DNA from: Symbiodinium natans
Taxonomy: Eukaryota > Sar > Dinophyceae > Suessiales > Symbiodiniaceae
Assembly (NCBI GenBank): GCA_905221605.1
Contig: CAJNDS010002246.1
Location: forward strand, 332,501 to 396,500
Direction: 5' to 3'
DNA length: 64,000 nt
Shown here piece after piece: positions 21,201-27,706 of the stretch. The stretch's first letter is position 1. Each line of letters begins with the position of its first letter. Under the pieces are notes generated by a model, which worked only from the letters and a program-made list of their open reading frames with translations, ran no database searches and was not told where the DNA came from. Made by a program: the position numbers and the translations under genes.

Positions 21201-23960
21201 GCCCCCCAAAGCCAAAAAAAGTTCCCAGTAAAGATCCTAAACAACTAATCAACCACAACGTCCCGCAATACGGAAGTTCCCCATGCACTCAGCCCTGATT
21301 CTTCGACGGCTTCTCCCGAACCCTCTTCTGCGGTGTTGGGTTTAGTTTAAGGGTTAGTGTTTGGGGTTTAGGCCCTTAGGGTGTAGGCTTTAGGTTTAAG
21401 CAGGGTACAGGGTTTAGCGTTAAACCCGGACACTTGCCACCCGGCAAAGATTCTTTCCATATGCCATCCGCTCCCTCGTGGCTTAAGGTTGGTGAAATTA
21501 TCTGTTTGGAGGACTGCGCCCCTAACGATACCCCTAACGATACCTCAACGATACCTCTACGATACCCCGGCGCCCCAAATGCCAACAACGGCCCACGTTC
21601 ACTCGTCTGGCGGATGTGCATTCAATCACATTTCCCGAACCTTCAACCCACTGAGTGAGCGCTTACTTCGCATCCGAGGGTTGCAGGTTTAGAGTTCAGG
21701 CTTTAGCTGCAGGGCTTAGGGGTTTTAGAGTTCCACATGCAATTTTGCTAGCGTTGCCTGATCTAAATAAATCTGTATGTGTCGACTCCACGCAAACGGC
21801 GTTGACAATGATAATGCTAAAAAAAATTCCCCCAGGGGCACACCCAAACGCAACGACCTCACAACAAAGCTTCCCCTCAATGTCTGCCGCTGAAAAAAGG
21901 AAAACGCAACGACTTCAGCAACTGGGAGTGTGGCCCCTGTTAGGGTCCAGACATATAGAAATACATATATGTTTATACCTCACCTTGCCCCTGCCAGGGT
22001 TGCCCCCGCCAGGGTTGCCTCCACCAGGGTTGTCTCCGAGGTTTGCCCCCACCATGCCTCTGCCAGGGTGACAGCGTTGCCCCCCACCAGCAGGGTTGCC
22101 CCCTCCGATTGCCCCCCCGAACTTGGCCTCGCCGCCTATTCAGGAATTGTGCACCTGTATGCTTCGTCGTCCTTGTCTATGATGCCAAAGTTCTCCATTA
22201 GTGGCCCCTGTTAGGGTCCAGACATATAGAAATAAATATATGTTTATACCTCACCTTGCCCCTGCCAGGGTTGCCCCCGCCAGGGTTGCCTCCACCAGGG
22301 TTGTCTCCGAGGTTTGCCCCCACCATGCCTCTGCCAGGGTTGCCCCCCGCCAGGGTTGCCCCTGCCAGGTGTCAGGTTGCCCCGCCAGGGTTGCCCCCGC
22401 CAGGGTTGCCCGCCAGGATGCCCAGGGTTGTCCCCGCCATTTTTCATATTTTTTAATCTACATTTTCTATCTTCTAATATTCCTTTAAGGAATTCCACTA
22501 ATAATAAAATGGCATTTTTCCCTTTCATTATTAGTAAAGATTTCTATGGAAAGATATTCATTCTCGATCTATGTCTTCTTCAAATTCATTTCGGCTTCTC
22601 TTCTTTCTCACATCCAGTGAATGCAGTAGAAGCATGTGGATTACTCACTCCCTTACATATCGTACCTGAATGGTCTTTCTTATGCCAAGATGCTATGCTA
22701 AAAGCTGTACCAAAAAAATGCAGGATTCATGATCTTTAACATTAAGACGTCCAGTAGATTTAATGGTTTTTATCGCAACCCCGTGCCAGGGTTGCCCCCA
22801 CCAGGGTTGCCCCCACCAGCGTAGCCCCCGCCAGGGTTGCCGCCGAGTTAGGGTTGCCCTTGGCAGGGTTGCCCCGCCAGGGTTGCCCCCGCCAGGGTGA
22901 CATTGCCCTGGCCGGGTTGCCCTGTCAGGGTTCCGCGCCTCCTCACGTCGCCTACTCAGGAATTGCGCACCTTCTCTGCGACGGCCCTACGCACCTCGTC
23001 CTCTTCGCGCGCTGGCGAGGCTTCGTCGTCCTTCTCTATGAAGTTTTGTTCAGTTGCCGAGCAGGGCCCTGTCAAAGTTCTCTATTAATTATAATTGCCA
23101 GGGTTTCCCATTAGTAGTCACCCCCGCCAGGGCCCCGCCAGGGTTGCCCCCGCCAAGGTTGACATATATATATATATATATGTAGAGAGAGAAACTTACT
23201 GGCCCAAAACCCAAGGAAATAACAGTTGGAACTTTCAGAATAAACTACCTTATAGGAAGCCCAAAAGTTGAAAAGTTGGGTTTTGAGCCAGCAAGGAAAT
23301 AAGAAAGTATTTTTAATACAAAAAACCTCGCCTTGCCCCTTCCAGGGTTGCCCGTGCCAGGGTTGCCCCCGCCAGGGTCGCCCCCGCCAGGGTCGCCCCC
23401 GCAGTTGCCCCCGCCAGGGCCCTTGCGCCAGCGGGTGGCCGGGCCTTCCGCGCTTGGCCCTCGCCATTCTGCCATATGAATGAGCTTGGGTCCGGAATTG
23501 GGCTTGAGGGTGTCTTAAACACAGTATGGGTGAAACAGATTGTCCCGCTCCCTGTTGATCCAGGAAAGTGTAGGCTCAAGCAACAGCAGCAGTCAACACG
23601 TCCCACCCCGGCCAGCGGGGAGACTCGAGGTGTAAGCCCCCTTGATAGGGGCGCCGTGGAGGGTAGACCGCTCTAAACCCGAAAAAGGCGGCAGTTTGGG
23701 TGGCTGGGGTGGGATCCGCTGCACCGAGGCGGCCCGACCCGCCACCACTGGCGCGGGTCGGGACACTTTGGAACACCCTAAACCCTAAACCCTAGACCCT
23801 AAACCCTAAACCCTAAACCCTAAACCCTAAACCCTAAACCCTAAACCCTAAACCCTAAACCCAAACCCTGAATGTAGAGCTGGCGAGGCTCCGAGTAGAA
23901 TGTCAACTCCCGGCCATCGTAGGCCTCGCCGCCAAAGAGCAGCACCTCTTCGCCTCCCAT
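6248..23960 (-). CDS. KLHDC4-like Kelch-repeat protein (split gene)
   Basis: Seven minus-strand islands, read in transcription order, match the order of blades in KLHDC4-type Kelch proteins: 23871-23960 (EVLLFGGEAYDGRELTFY), 16151-16221 (DARSAHQAAD), 14430-14482 (VYIFGGEWSSRD), 11690-11787 (GPRSGHRMAAAGD), 9886-10060 (DDLYALHLPSHTWRRL), 6782-6880 (QVFVYGGTRPT) and 6252-6340 (SAVWEQVATSGEATLRAR). Kelch blades form a beta-propeller used for protein binding; the partner is unknown. All islands are short, open and GC3-biased, and most have AG before a G at the left edge. Pieces of some blades are missing, so further exons should lie between. The gene would span at least 17.7 kb, mostly repeat. 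The N-terminus was not found. Confidence 0.6.
6252..6340 (-). CDS. Kelch exon g (WEQVATSG)
   Basis: Minus-strand frame with almost every third base G or C. It reads through a glycine run and then AVWEQVATSGEATLRAR, the strand and loop preceding a new Kelch blade. The acceptor would be cctgacag|G at the right edge. A GT follows the left edge inside telomere-like DNA. Confidence 0.55.
6383..6530 (+). repeat. TTTGGGG variant telomeric array
   Basis: A nearly homogeneous run of the heptamer TTTGGGG following normal TTTAGGG units. The single base change is shared by most units, so the variant was amplified as a block. The neighbouring island 6546-6661 is open on the minus strand (FRLPDASDAQAVKNLTKRL) and may be an additional exon. 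Confidence 0.8.
6782..6880 (-). CDS. Kelch exon f (QVFVYGG)
   Basis: Reads GQVFVYGGTRPTRKGGDS and then LQVLEARTLHL: a classic Kelch double-glycine str and followed by an aligned outer strand. It corresponds to the IVVYGG blade of KLHDC4. The C-strand array 6697-6781 begins directly after its 3' edge. Confidence 0.6.
7339..7470 (-). CDS. Coding-like island, unknown
   Basis: Open for about 43 codons to a TGA at 7339-7341. It reads GLERNVMDVREFRRVNIGAV. Codon bias is weaker than in the Kelch exons and no family was recognised. It lies inside the span of the Kelch gene, so it may be chance or part of an inserted gene. Confidence 0.2.
   Translation of the reverse strand, partial: AKPRLCFRLNGLERNVMDVREFRRVNIGAVARQRGSGGSLCER
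7670..7980 (+). repeat. Telomeric G-strand arrays
   Basis: TTTAGGG and TTTTAGGG units at 7676-7840, of which about 7755-7816 is near-perfect, and again at 7925-7980. The patch 7845-7920 between them is unique with no gene seen. The GC-rich patch 7560-7670 is open on both strands and is left uncalled. Confidence 0.85.
7984..8104. mobile_element. S-family dispersed repeat, copy 1
   Basis: Shares long similarity with 57041-57154: both start GCTGACTTCTGAACCC, pass through AAAGTTTA and TTAGGCTCCTT, and end AGAGCCAGCCAGAAG. The two ends are imperfectly complementary, as in a fold-back element. Confidence 0.65.
8432..8551. mobile_element. TA120 miniature element, copy 2
   Basis: 120 bp, same ends as the copy at 1819. 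Left flank gggTTTA and right flank TAGGGTTT show clean insertion at the TA of a TTTAGGG unit, with TA duplicated. This is direct evidence of mobility after the telomeric array was in place. Confidence 0.92.
8555..9050. other. Telomere-like DNA with G-rich tract
   Basis: 8570-8602 is G-rich (runs of up to nine G). 8655-8760 and 8890-9060 are degenerate telomeric repeats. 8765-8885 is open on the plus strand without codon bias (RPEALKLLLCPSHWPAGRFD) and is not called a gene. Confidence 0.4.
9060..9352 (-). pseudogene. DDE-superfamily transposase fragment
   Basis: The minus-strand frame reads VVLLNLDETSLPLPRPARRG, then TFVASLCNDSLLQPLLPH and VLTNGRW. NLDET with its catalytic-type aspartate and the later LQPLLP block resemble the DDE endonuclease core of transposases common in dinoflagellate genomes. 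Only about 90 residues are present; N- and C-terminal parts and further catalytic acids were not found. The frame has no ATG (the first in-frame start-like codon is GTG), so this is a relic or one exon. An F-family element abuts its 5' side. Confidence 0.45.
9356..9442. mobile_element. F-family inverted-repeat element
   Basis: Ends read GGAGTTCTCTAAA and TTAGAGAACTACC. The interior carries the family's CGTATATAGCACAGCACCCT block. Relatives: 10506-10600, 19157-19253, 35235-35342 and 62743-62850. Confidence 0.65.
9515..9634. mobile_element. TA120 miniature element, copy 3 (inverted)
   Basis: 120 bp in the orientation opposite to copies 1 and 2, TA on both sides (9513-9514 and 9635-9636). The left end carries one change (CACGG for CAGGG). 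The right flank continues as telomeric GGGTTTAGGG, again a TTTAGGG target. Confidence 0.9.
9886..10060 (-). CDS. Kelch exon e, interrupted by a telomeric array
   Basis: The minus strand reads QWAKPTKDDLY into the array and, after it, KDDLYALHLPSHTWRRL, matching the NDVYAFNLDTFTW strand of KLHDC4. The insertion 9959-10026 lies between two perfect copies of the 19-mer CATAGAGGTCATCCTTCGT. On the coding strand the 19-mer contains AAG|GATGACC, so an 87-nt intron from GA (10039) to AG (9953), followed by G, would restore the exon exactly. Confidence 0.65.
9940..10045. repeat. Telomeric array with 19-bp target duplication
   Basis: Array 9959-10026 (68 bp of TTTAGGG with two variant units) is bounded by identical 19-mers at 9940-9958 and 10027-10045. 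This is the structure left by staggered-break insertion. Confidence 0.92.
10061..11130. other. Repeat-rich stretch without a gene
   Basis: Contains an F-family element (10506-10600), short telomeric runs (10268-10320, 10680-10730, 10940-11010), a poly-C tract of about 25 bases (10737-10762) and unique patches with no recognised frame. Confidence 0.5.
11133..11263. mobile_element. C-family inverted-repeat element, intact copy
   Basis: 131 bp from CTTGGAGGTTCAGGGTACTT to AAGCACCATGAACCTCCAAG. This uninterrupted copy is the reference for the copies at 944-1322, 26838-27008, 37564-37710 and 40136-40354, which carry insertions. Confidence 0.8.
11264..11689. other. Telomere-like C-strand tract
   Basis: A unique patch to about 11450, then degenerate CCCTAAA/CCCCTAAA repeat to 11690. 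No frame recognised. Confidence 0.5.
11690..11787 (-). CDS. Kelch exon d (GPRSGHRM)
   Basis: The minus strand reads LLSEAQGAPPGPRSGHRMAA, the proline-glycine loop and R-S-G-H motif that opens a Kelch blade (compare GPSGRSGHRM in KLHDC4). Strong GC3 bias. It lies in the correct order between exons c and e. Confidence 0.55.
11830..12675. other. Poly-C/poly-G and AT-repeat region
   Basis: Long C runs at 11837-11925 ending in A9 and a G-rich run at 12264-12300 give spurious proline/glycine ORFs. (TA)n lies at 12318-12336. The rest is degenerate telomeric repeat. No gene seen. Confidence 0.6.
12676..12786. mobile_element. G-family element
   Basis: Has the family layout: ACCCAAGAGT, GGTGCCCTTTTTGGCTTAAA, GGGGCTT...GGGACC, AACCCTAAAA and GGGCATACTCT. 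Relatives: 14128-14238, 15158-15340, 16524-16605, 24476-24535, 36385-36448 and 60089-60182. Confidence 0.6.
13155..13480 (-). CDS. Coding-like island, unknown (WWRQLENQKLFVDGTHK)
   Basis: The minus strand is open for about 100 codons and reads FAHSWSRDRWWRQLENQKLF, then VDGTHKMTRTNAIALPAVLL. The VDGTHK segment loosely resembles the first catalytic aspartate region of MULE-type transposases, but this is weak. Other frames on both strands are also open, so the region may simply lack stops. Telomeric G-strand repeats flank both sides. It lies between Kelch exons c and d. Confidence 0.35.
13481..14127. other. Telomeric arrays and unique patches
   Basis: G-strand array 13500-13580 with the variant TTTAGTG, and C-strand runs at 13690-13750 and 13857-14035. 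13755-13850 is unique with no frame recognised. Confidence 0.5.
14128..14238. mobile_element. G-family element, second copy
   Basis: ACCCAAGAGTCACC at the left and GGGCCTACTCTGGGTCC at the right. Same order of internal blocks as 12676-12786. Confidence 0.6.
14430..14482 (-). CDS. Kelch exon c (VYIFGGEW)
   Basis: The minus strand reads VYIFGGEWSSRDQKRYR, a Kelch double-glycine strand matching LWVFGGEF of KLHDC4. The frame stays open further (to about 14396), so the 3' edge is uncertain. A telomeric array (14495-14555) lies on its 5' side. Confidence 0.6.
14672..14770 (-). CDS. Coding-like island, basic segment
   Basis: The minus strand is open and lysine-rich (KESKSKPKFKTSVRHEPVTC). Telomeric C-strand runs flank both sides. 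Family unknown; it lies inside the Kelch gene span and could be one of its linkers. Confidence 0.35.
14826..14935 (-). CDS. Coding-like island, unknown
   Basis: The minus strand is open for about 36 codons and reads GPCSLATSNKHPEQFWPKLP. No motif recognised. Separated from the previous island by a telomeric array. Confidence 0.35.
15158..15340. mobile_element. G-family element expanded by telomeric repeat
   Basis: Left part as in other G copies (GGTGCCCTTTTTGCGTTTAAA), right part AATCAGGGCCTACTC. The central AACCCTAAAA block, short in other copies, is here replaced by about 100 bp of CCCTAAA/CCCTGAA units (15218-15315). Confidence 0.55.
15341..16150. other. Repeat-rich stretch without a gene
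   Basis: Telomeric runs at 15425-15485, 15650-15710 and 16024-16100 (C-strand), followed by about 20 C at 16125-16144. Unique patches show no convincing frame. Confidence 0.5.
16151..16221 (-). CDS. Kelch exon b (RSAHQAAD)
   Basis: The minus strand reads LYSAVPMIPGPDARSAHQAA with essentially all third bases G or C. It corresponds to the IPSPPPRRCAHQAVV opening of a KLHDC4 blade. The acceptor would be ccag|G at the right edge. Confidence 0.6.
16222..17420. other. Telomere-like DNA, poly-G, one inverted-repeat element
   Basis: G-strand degenerate telomeric repeat (16230-16440, 16625-16690), C-strand runs (16446-16510, 16990-17050) and an almost pure G run at 16755-16788. 17262-17362 looks like a TTTCCC...TTTCGGAAA element related to the nested one at 53360-53444. 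Its right end is followed by three CCCTAAA units and then an imperfect copy of its CTATTTTCGGAAACC end. Confidence 0.5.
17430..17565 (-). CDS. Coding-like island, unknown
   Basis: Two minus-strand frames are open. The better biased one reads KALRFTAFKGWQKVADSPDD. No family recognised. Confidence 0.3.
17781..17885 (-). CDS. Coding-like island (FRDFGDEAFRALVQSG)
   Basis: The minus strand is open, reads SSFRDFGDEAFRALVQSGFG and then LCRVQLDQD, and has a plausible purine-rich AG|G left edge. It looks like a helical segment of a real protein; family unknown. A C17/A9 homopolymer pair (17933-17959) lies upstream. Confidence 0.4.
17966..18980. repeat. Long telomeric arrays of both strands
   Basis: G-strand array 17966-18089, C-strand arrays 18194-18262, 18370-18455 and 18858-18950. 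Unique gaps (18270-18360, 18500-18690, 18720-18850) hold no recognised gene. Confidence 0.85.
18985..19055 (-). CDS. Coding-like island with donor-like end
   Basis: The minus strand reads ADSAIRISIGWIWDPALNVK and then runs into G|GTGAGT, a good GT donor. Strong GC3. Telomeric array 19060-19157 adjoins its 5' side. It may belong to the Kelch gene; no motif proves it. Confidence 0.4.
19060..19253. repeat. Telomeric G array plus F-family element
   Basis: Array 19060-19157 of TTTAGGG runs straight into the F-family element 19157-19253 (GGTTCTCTAAATT to AATTTAGAGAACTACAC). Confidence 0.75.
19254..20040. other. Mixed unique and telomeric DNA
   Basis: A T9G7 tract near 19290. 19500-19720 contains small palindromes (tgcgcaaccaacgttgcgca). 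19810-19865 is an array of the variant CCCTAGA. 19880-19975 is open on the minus strand (GKLDLLGKASRSRSGSVQLY), too weak to call. Confidence 0.4.
20040..20526. repeat. GC minisatellite, 15-bp unit
   Basis: Tandem array of GTTGCCCCCGCCAGG and close variants. Because 15 is a multiple of three, both strands carry several long overlapping ORFs (GLPPPGLPPPG, ATLAGATLAG), which are artefacts. Further blocks: 20771-20860, 21985-22065, 22255-22440, 22785-22935, 23125-23160 and 23335-23425. Confidence 0.9.
20527..20726 (+). pseudogene. cob: Mitochondrial cytochrome b fragment (copy 1)
   Basis: The plus strand reads HPVNAVEACGLLTPLHIVPE, then FLCQDAMLKAVPNKNAGFII. The TP.HIVPEWYFL...A.L..IPNK block is the conserved C-terminal half of cytochrome b, a core subunit of respiratory complex III. 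The base composition is AT-rich, unlike the surroundings. The fragment starts directly at the end of the minisatellite. It has no start and only about 65 residues, so it is a transferred or scrambled mitochondrial fragment. Confidence 0.75.
20721..20990. repeat. Mosaic blocks repeated at 22.0-22.8 kb
   Basis: 20721-20762 equals 22741-22781. 20859-20990 equals 22069-22200 almost exactly; on the minus strand that block encodes ENFGIIDKDDEA and a stop, related to the island at 22956-23080. Minisatellite units fill 20771-20860. Confidence 0.8.
20991..21930. other. Unique DNA inside the mosaic
   Basis: 21000-21230 contains two or three degenerate copies of an approximately 80-bp unit (AAGTCCTTGCAT, TGTTTCT, GGCACACG). 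ORFs here are short and unlike known families. 21360-21430 is telomere-like. No gene called. Confidence 0.4.
21931..22340. repeat. 270-bp tandem duplication
   Basis: Blocks 21931-22068 and 22201-22339 are near-identical (starting GTGGCCCCTGTTAGGGTCCA, including minisatellite units) and enclose the 132-bp block 22069-22200 that is itself a copy of 20859-20990. Confidence 0.85.
22441..22740 (+). pseudogene. cob: Mitochondrial cytochrome b fragment (copy 2, longer)
   Basis: AT-rich plus-strand frame. FFPFIISKDFYGKIFILDL corresponds to the cytochrome b segment before the conserved block, and the following 143 bp repeat copy 1 (HPVNAVEACGLLTPLHIVPE). It has a shifted frame after AMLKAVPKK where copy 1 has PNKNAGF. 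It is flanked on both sides by the GC minisatellite. Confidence 0.75.
22956..23080 (-). CDS. Acidic C-terminal coding island
   Basis: The minus strand reads EQNFIEKDDEASPAREEDEV, then RRAVAEKVRNS and TGA at 22956-22958. Strong GC3 and a coherent charged, helical sequence. A shortened relative occurs twice (20859-20990 and 22069-22200). Family unknown; its repetition with the minisatellite suggests the mosaic captured nuclear coding DNA too. Confidence 0.4.
23161..23575. other. AT tract, unique DNA, last minisatellite block
   Basis: (TA)n at 23163-23182. 23190-23330 is AT-rich unique DNA with no recognised frame. The minisatellite ends at about 23425. 23460-23575 is unique. Confidence 0.45.
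23576..23776 (-). CDS. Open frame of unknown family, 66 codons
   Basis: Continuous minus-strand frame with strong GC3, reading RAVYPPRRPYQGGLHLESPR and ending TAAVA with TGA. No start ATG near the left edge and no domain recognised. The C-strand telomeric array 23774-23865 begins at its 5' edge. Confidence 0.3.
   Translation of the reverse strand: MFQSVPTRASGGGSGRLGAADPTPATQTAAFFGFRAVYPPRRPYQGGLHLESPRWPGWDVLTAAVA
23774..23865 (-). repeat. Telomeric C-strand array
   Basis: About 13 CCCTAAA units with one CCCTAGA, between the open frame 23576-23776 and Kelch exon a. Confidence 0.9.
23871..23960 (-). CDS. Kelch exon a (LLFGGEAYDG)
   Basis: The minus strand reads GGEEVLLFGGEAYDGRELTF and continues YSEPRQLYI, matching the first KLHDC4 blade ([22 protein letters not shown]). 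All third positions but a few are G or C. An ATG is present at 23958-23960 but is likely internal. Confidence 0.6.
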
Positions 23961-26090
23961 GGAGGGTTTGGGGGTAGGGTTTAGGGTTTAAGGTTTAGGG
24001 TTTAGGGTTTAGGGTTCAGGGTTCAGGAGCAGCCCTAAACCCTAAACCCAAAAAACCCGAAACCCGAATTAATACGGCTTTAGTGGTTCAGGGGTTTAAG
24101 GGTTTAAGGGTTGAGGATTTAGGGTCGAACTGGACCCCTCCACAAAAGGCTCGCAATCCCAAATTGAGGCGTCCATTTCAAAGCCCCCTCAACGCCGAGA
24201 ACTCCATAAACCCTGTAGCCGCTAAACCCTAAGCTATAACGACCTGTGCAACTTCAGGCAGCCTGAAATCACCAAACCCTCTGGAACCACATGCGCAGGG
24301 TAGGGTTATCGGGTTTATACGGCTAAGGGCTTTGGGTTCAGGACTCTCATTTTGTGCCCCTCCAAACTTACCTGTTGACAGGGCACCAAAAAAGTACCTC
24401 AATGGAGGACTGCAGGCATCGTATGGGCTTTGTTTGGGGCTAGTGGTTTGTTGTTGAGGGTTTAGGGTTGTTTCTATCCTAGGAACACAAATGGTGCCCT
24501 TTTTGGCTTAAAGGGGCTGATCAGGGAACCTGTCAGGTACATCTTTGTTGCTGAATTCATAAGCCCCCCAAAAGTGTACACTTTTGGTTTTGTAGAGAAT
24601 GTAGTATCCTAAAAATGTATATAAAGTGTACCACTCACTCAGCTACTAAGACATGTAGACTGTAGGGTTTAGGGTTTGGGGTTTGGGGTTTAGGGTTTGG
24701 GGTTTAGGGTTTAGAGTTTGGGGTTTGGGGTTTAGGGTCTGGCCAGGTCAAACTGCGCTTTCAAACCCTGAAGCCTCAACCCGAGGAAACACTCCCAGGC
24801 AGAGAAAAAGGGTTTATATAGGGATTGGGGTGTAGGGTTTAAGGTGTTGGTCTGCGGTAAACTTCGCCCCTAAACCCTGAACCCTAAACCCTAAACCCCA
24901 AACCCCAAACCCTAAACCCTAAACCCCGCCTCCCCTGTCACTGGCGAGGCTTCGAAGAAGAGAGAAGTGGCTCCTGGAGCTCATCGGCTTGGGGAGGTTT
25001 CGGGTTTAGGGTTTAGGGTTTCGGGTTTGGGTTTTGGGGTTTAGGGTTAAGGGTTTGGGGTTTAGGGTTTGCGGTTTAGGCTTAGGGTTTAGGGTTTAGG
25101 GTTTAGGGTTTAGGGTTTAGGGTTTAGGGTTTAGGGTTTAGGCTTTGGGGTTTAGGGTTTGGGGTTTAGAGTTTAGGGTTTATGGGGTTTACAGGTTTGG
25201 GGTCTAGTTTATGGTTTATAGGGCTTACAGGGTGCAGGGTTTAGAGGGCTGAGGGTTTGCTAGGATTCACAGGTTGTTTAGGGTTCAGGGTCTACAGGGT
25301 TTCTGGGATTTGGACTTTACACAGGGTTTCCAGGGTTTAGGCTTGGGGTTTGTGGTCTCCTGTGTAGGGTTTAGGGTTTAGGGTTTAGGGTTTGGGGTTT
25401 GGGGTTTGGGGTTTAGGGTTTAGGGTTTGAGGTTTAGGGGTAGGATTGCAGGGTCTAAGGGCCGCGAGCCAGGTCTGGTAATGTGTGAACCTCATAGGGG
25501 CAATTTTGCTTGGGCGGAGGACCACTCCTTATAAACCCTTCGGGTTCAGGGAGGCGGTCTTTAGGGTTTAGGCTTTAGGGTTTGGGGTTTAGGGTTTAGG
25601 GTTCACGGTTTAAGGTTTAGGGTTTAGGGTTTAGGGCTTAGGGTTTCGGGCTTAGGATTTAGGGTGTAGGGGCTAAGGGTTCGATGAATGGGCATTGGGC
25701 CATTGCGACCCCCCCCCCCCCCCCCCCCCCAAAACGAACCTCACAGTTCAGGTCCTCTCTCTGGACAAGCCCTAGGGTTTAGGGTTTAGGGTTCAGGGTT
25801 TAGGGTTTAGGGCTAGGCGGGGCCATAGCAGACCCACGCGTTTTCGGCAGATTAGCTCTGTTGCCCTCAGAATCCCCTGCAAATACCGATGTTTCCTGGG
25901 TTTCGCCCATTACCTCATCCCCGCAATTTTTTATCCAAAATTATCCTGCAATTTTTTTGGCATCCGTAGACTGCACTGGTATTTGTGGGTTTTTTGCACT
26001 ACTTCGCACTTTCGACGTGTCCTAAACTAAGCCCTGTCTTGCTTGCATCCGCTTCTGCCCAGCCCTGGGTCTAAATAACACGTTTGCTTC
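23961..26090. repeat. Degenerate telomeric DNA, mostly G-strand
   Basis: TTTAGGG/TTTGGGG/TTTCGGG mixtures at 23970-24110, 24660-24740, 25000-25460 and 25555-25680. A G-family piece lies at 24476-24535 and a C21 tract at 25710-25730. 25860-26050 is AT-rich unique DNA. No gene recognised. Confidence 0.7.
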
Positions 26091-26099
26091 ACCATAGTT

Positions 26100-26420
26100 A
26101 GAAGAGAGCATCCATGGCCCAACCATGATGACGTCCATAGTCTAATCCGTTCTGGGAAAAGAGTATCCATGGCCCAAGCATGATGACGTCCATGGTCTTC
26201 TGTTCTGATGAGAAGAGAGCATCCATGGCCCAAGCATGATGACGTCCATGGTCTACATGTTTTCTGCACTGCCATGGCCCAACCATGATGACGTCCATGG
26301 TCTACTCCGTTCTGGGAGGAGAGCATCCAGGGTCCAAGCATGATGACGTCCATGGTCTATTCTGCTCTGATGAGAAGAGAGCATCCATGGCCCAAGCATG
26401 ATGACGTCCATGGTTTGCAT
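26100..26420. repeat. 55-bp tandem repeat, six copies
   Basis: Units start near 26110, 26166, 26220, 26270, 26326 and 26380, each with CCATGGCCCAAGCATGATG then ACGTCCATGG. CCATGG palindromes bound each core. The minus-strand MDVIMLGPWM ORFs are artefacts of the repeat. Confidence 0.9.
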
Positions 26421-26757
26421 CGTCTAATTAATCCGTTCCGAGAAGGTTAAACCTTCTTTTGGGCAGAAATGGCTGGAAGGTCTTGGTTTTAGGCGCACTG
26501 GGGAGCAGAAAGGCGTCGTTTCTCAACACTAGAGGCGGTGACCTAAGTCCTGCATCTCAGGTTTGCTGGTGGGGCCGCAGTTTTGCGCGGGTCTGTTGTG
26601 GACCCGCCAGGGTTTAGGGTTTAGGGTTTAGGGCTTGAACCCCAGACCAAGAACCCCTATACCCTGTAAAACCTGAACCTTCTAAACCCTACCCTGAACC
26701 TTAGAAACCCTAAACCCTGAACCTTATAAACGCTAAAACCCTAAGCCAAACAATGAA

Positions 26758-26840
26758 GGGCCGACCCACCTTGGCCACGGACGGAGGAAGGACGTGGTGG
26801 CTGGGCCATGGCCAACCACGAGGGAGAACTCCTGGATGGA
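26758..26840 (-). CDS. Coding-like island, uncertain
   Basis: The minus-strand frame (IQEFSLVVGHGPATTSFLRP) is GC3-rich. The plus strand is also open, so confidence is low. Confidence 0.2.
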
Positions 26841-27008
26841 CGTTCATGGTACTGAATAACCAACTATAGCTGTACTCAACACACACAGATAAGCCAGTTA
26901 CCCTAAACCCTAAACCCTAAACCCTAAACAGCTATAATTGGGCTATAAGTACACTACGAATTATCAGTACAGTACCAATTTGGTTCCTAAGTACCATGAG
27001 CCTCCGAG
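26838..27008. mobile_element. C-family element with telomeric insert
   Basis: Ends ACGTTCATGGTACT and AAGTACCATGAGCCTCC. Four CCCTAAA units (26902-26930) occupy its middle, where the intact copy 11133-11263 has none. Confidence 0.7.
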
Positions 27009-27598
27009 TGGATGGGGTTTGACAAAGCCACCAGGGAACCGAAGACTCGAAGAACTGCGGTTTAGGGTTTAGGGTTTAGGGCTTAGGGTTCAGGGTTTAG
27101 GGTTTAGGGTCTAGGGTTTAGGGTCTAGGGGTTTAGGGTTTAGGGTCTGGGGGTTTAGGGGTTTAGGGTTCAAGGTTTAGGCTTCAGGGCTGTCTAGGGT
27201 TTGGGGTTGAGGGTTTGGGGTTCAGGGTTCAGGGTTTATGGTCTAGGGTTCGGGGTTGAGGGTTAGGGTTGTTTCAGGTCCGTTTGCGGTATGGAAAACT
27301 GCAAGAACAGTTGCACACGAGGTGACCATGCATGAAAGCAACCCCTCCCCCAAGTAGCCCCCCTGACCAAACGCCCGAACGCGTGCCTCGACCAGACCAA
27401 CGCCAGACGTTAAGACTTCTTGGCCCTGGATTTGGATTTAGGGTTTAGAGGGTTTTAGGTTCGCACTCCCTAAGCCCTAAACCCTAAGCCCCAAACCCTA
27501 ACCCTAGACCCTGAGTCCAACGCACACCTCCCGCCCCCAAGCAGGTGCTGAGGGTGCAGAAGGATAGCCAACACTCCCCATCAAATCCTACAACAAGC
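27009..27598. other. Degenerate telomeric DNA and unique patch
   Basis: 27060-27290 is G-strand telomeric repeat with many variants. 27290-27430 and 27510-27598 are unique without a convincing frame. Confidence 0.5.
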
Positions 27599-27706
27599 CC
27601 CAAGGGTCCATGTACCTAAGTGGTATATACTTGGGCTCTTAAGCTACTATATAAGAACCCCTTTCAGGCCCAAGTATCTAATATATAGGTACATGGACCC
27701 TTTGGG
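27599..27706. mobile_element. B-family inverted-repeat element
   Basis: CCAAGGGTCCATGTACCT at the left, AGGTACATGGACCCTTTGG at the right, with internal ACTTGGGC and GGCCCAAGTAT. Well preserved. Relatives: 841-945, 1326-1427, 33524-33627, 53271-53487, 55022-55115 and 61279-61358. Confidence 0.8.

Noticed and set aside
26027-26353. MDVIMLGPWM-repeat ORFs
   Set aside because: Arise from the 55-bp tandem repeat; the frame breaks where units change length.
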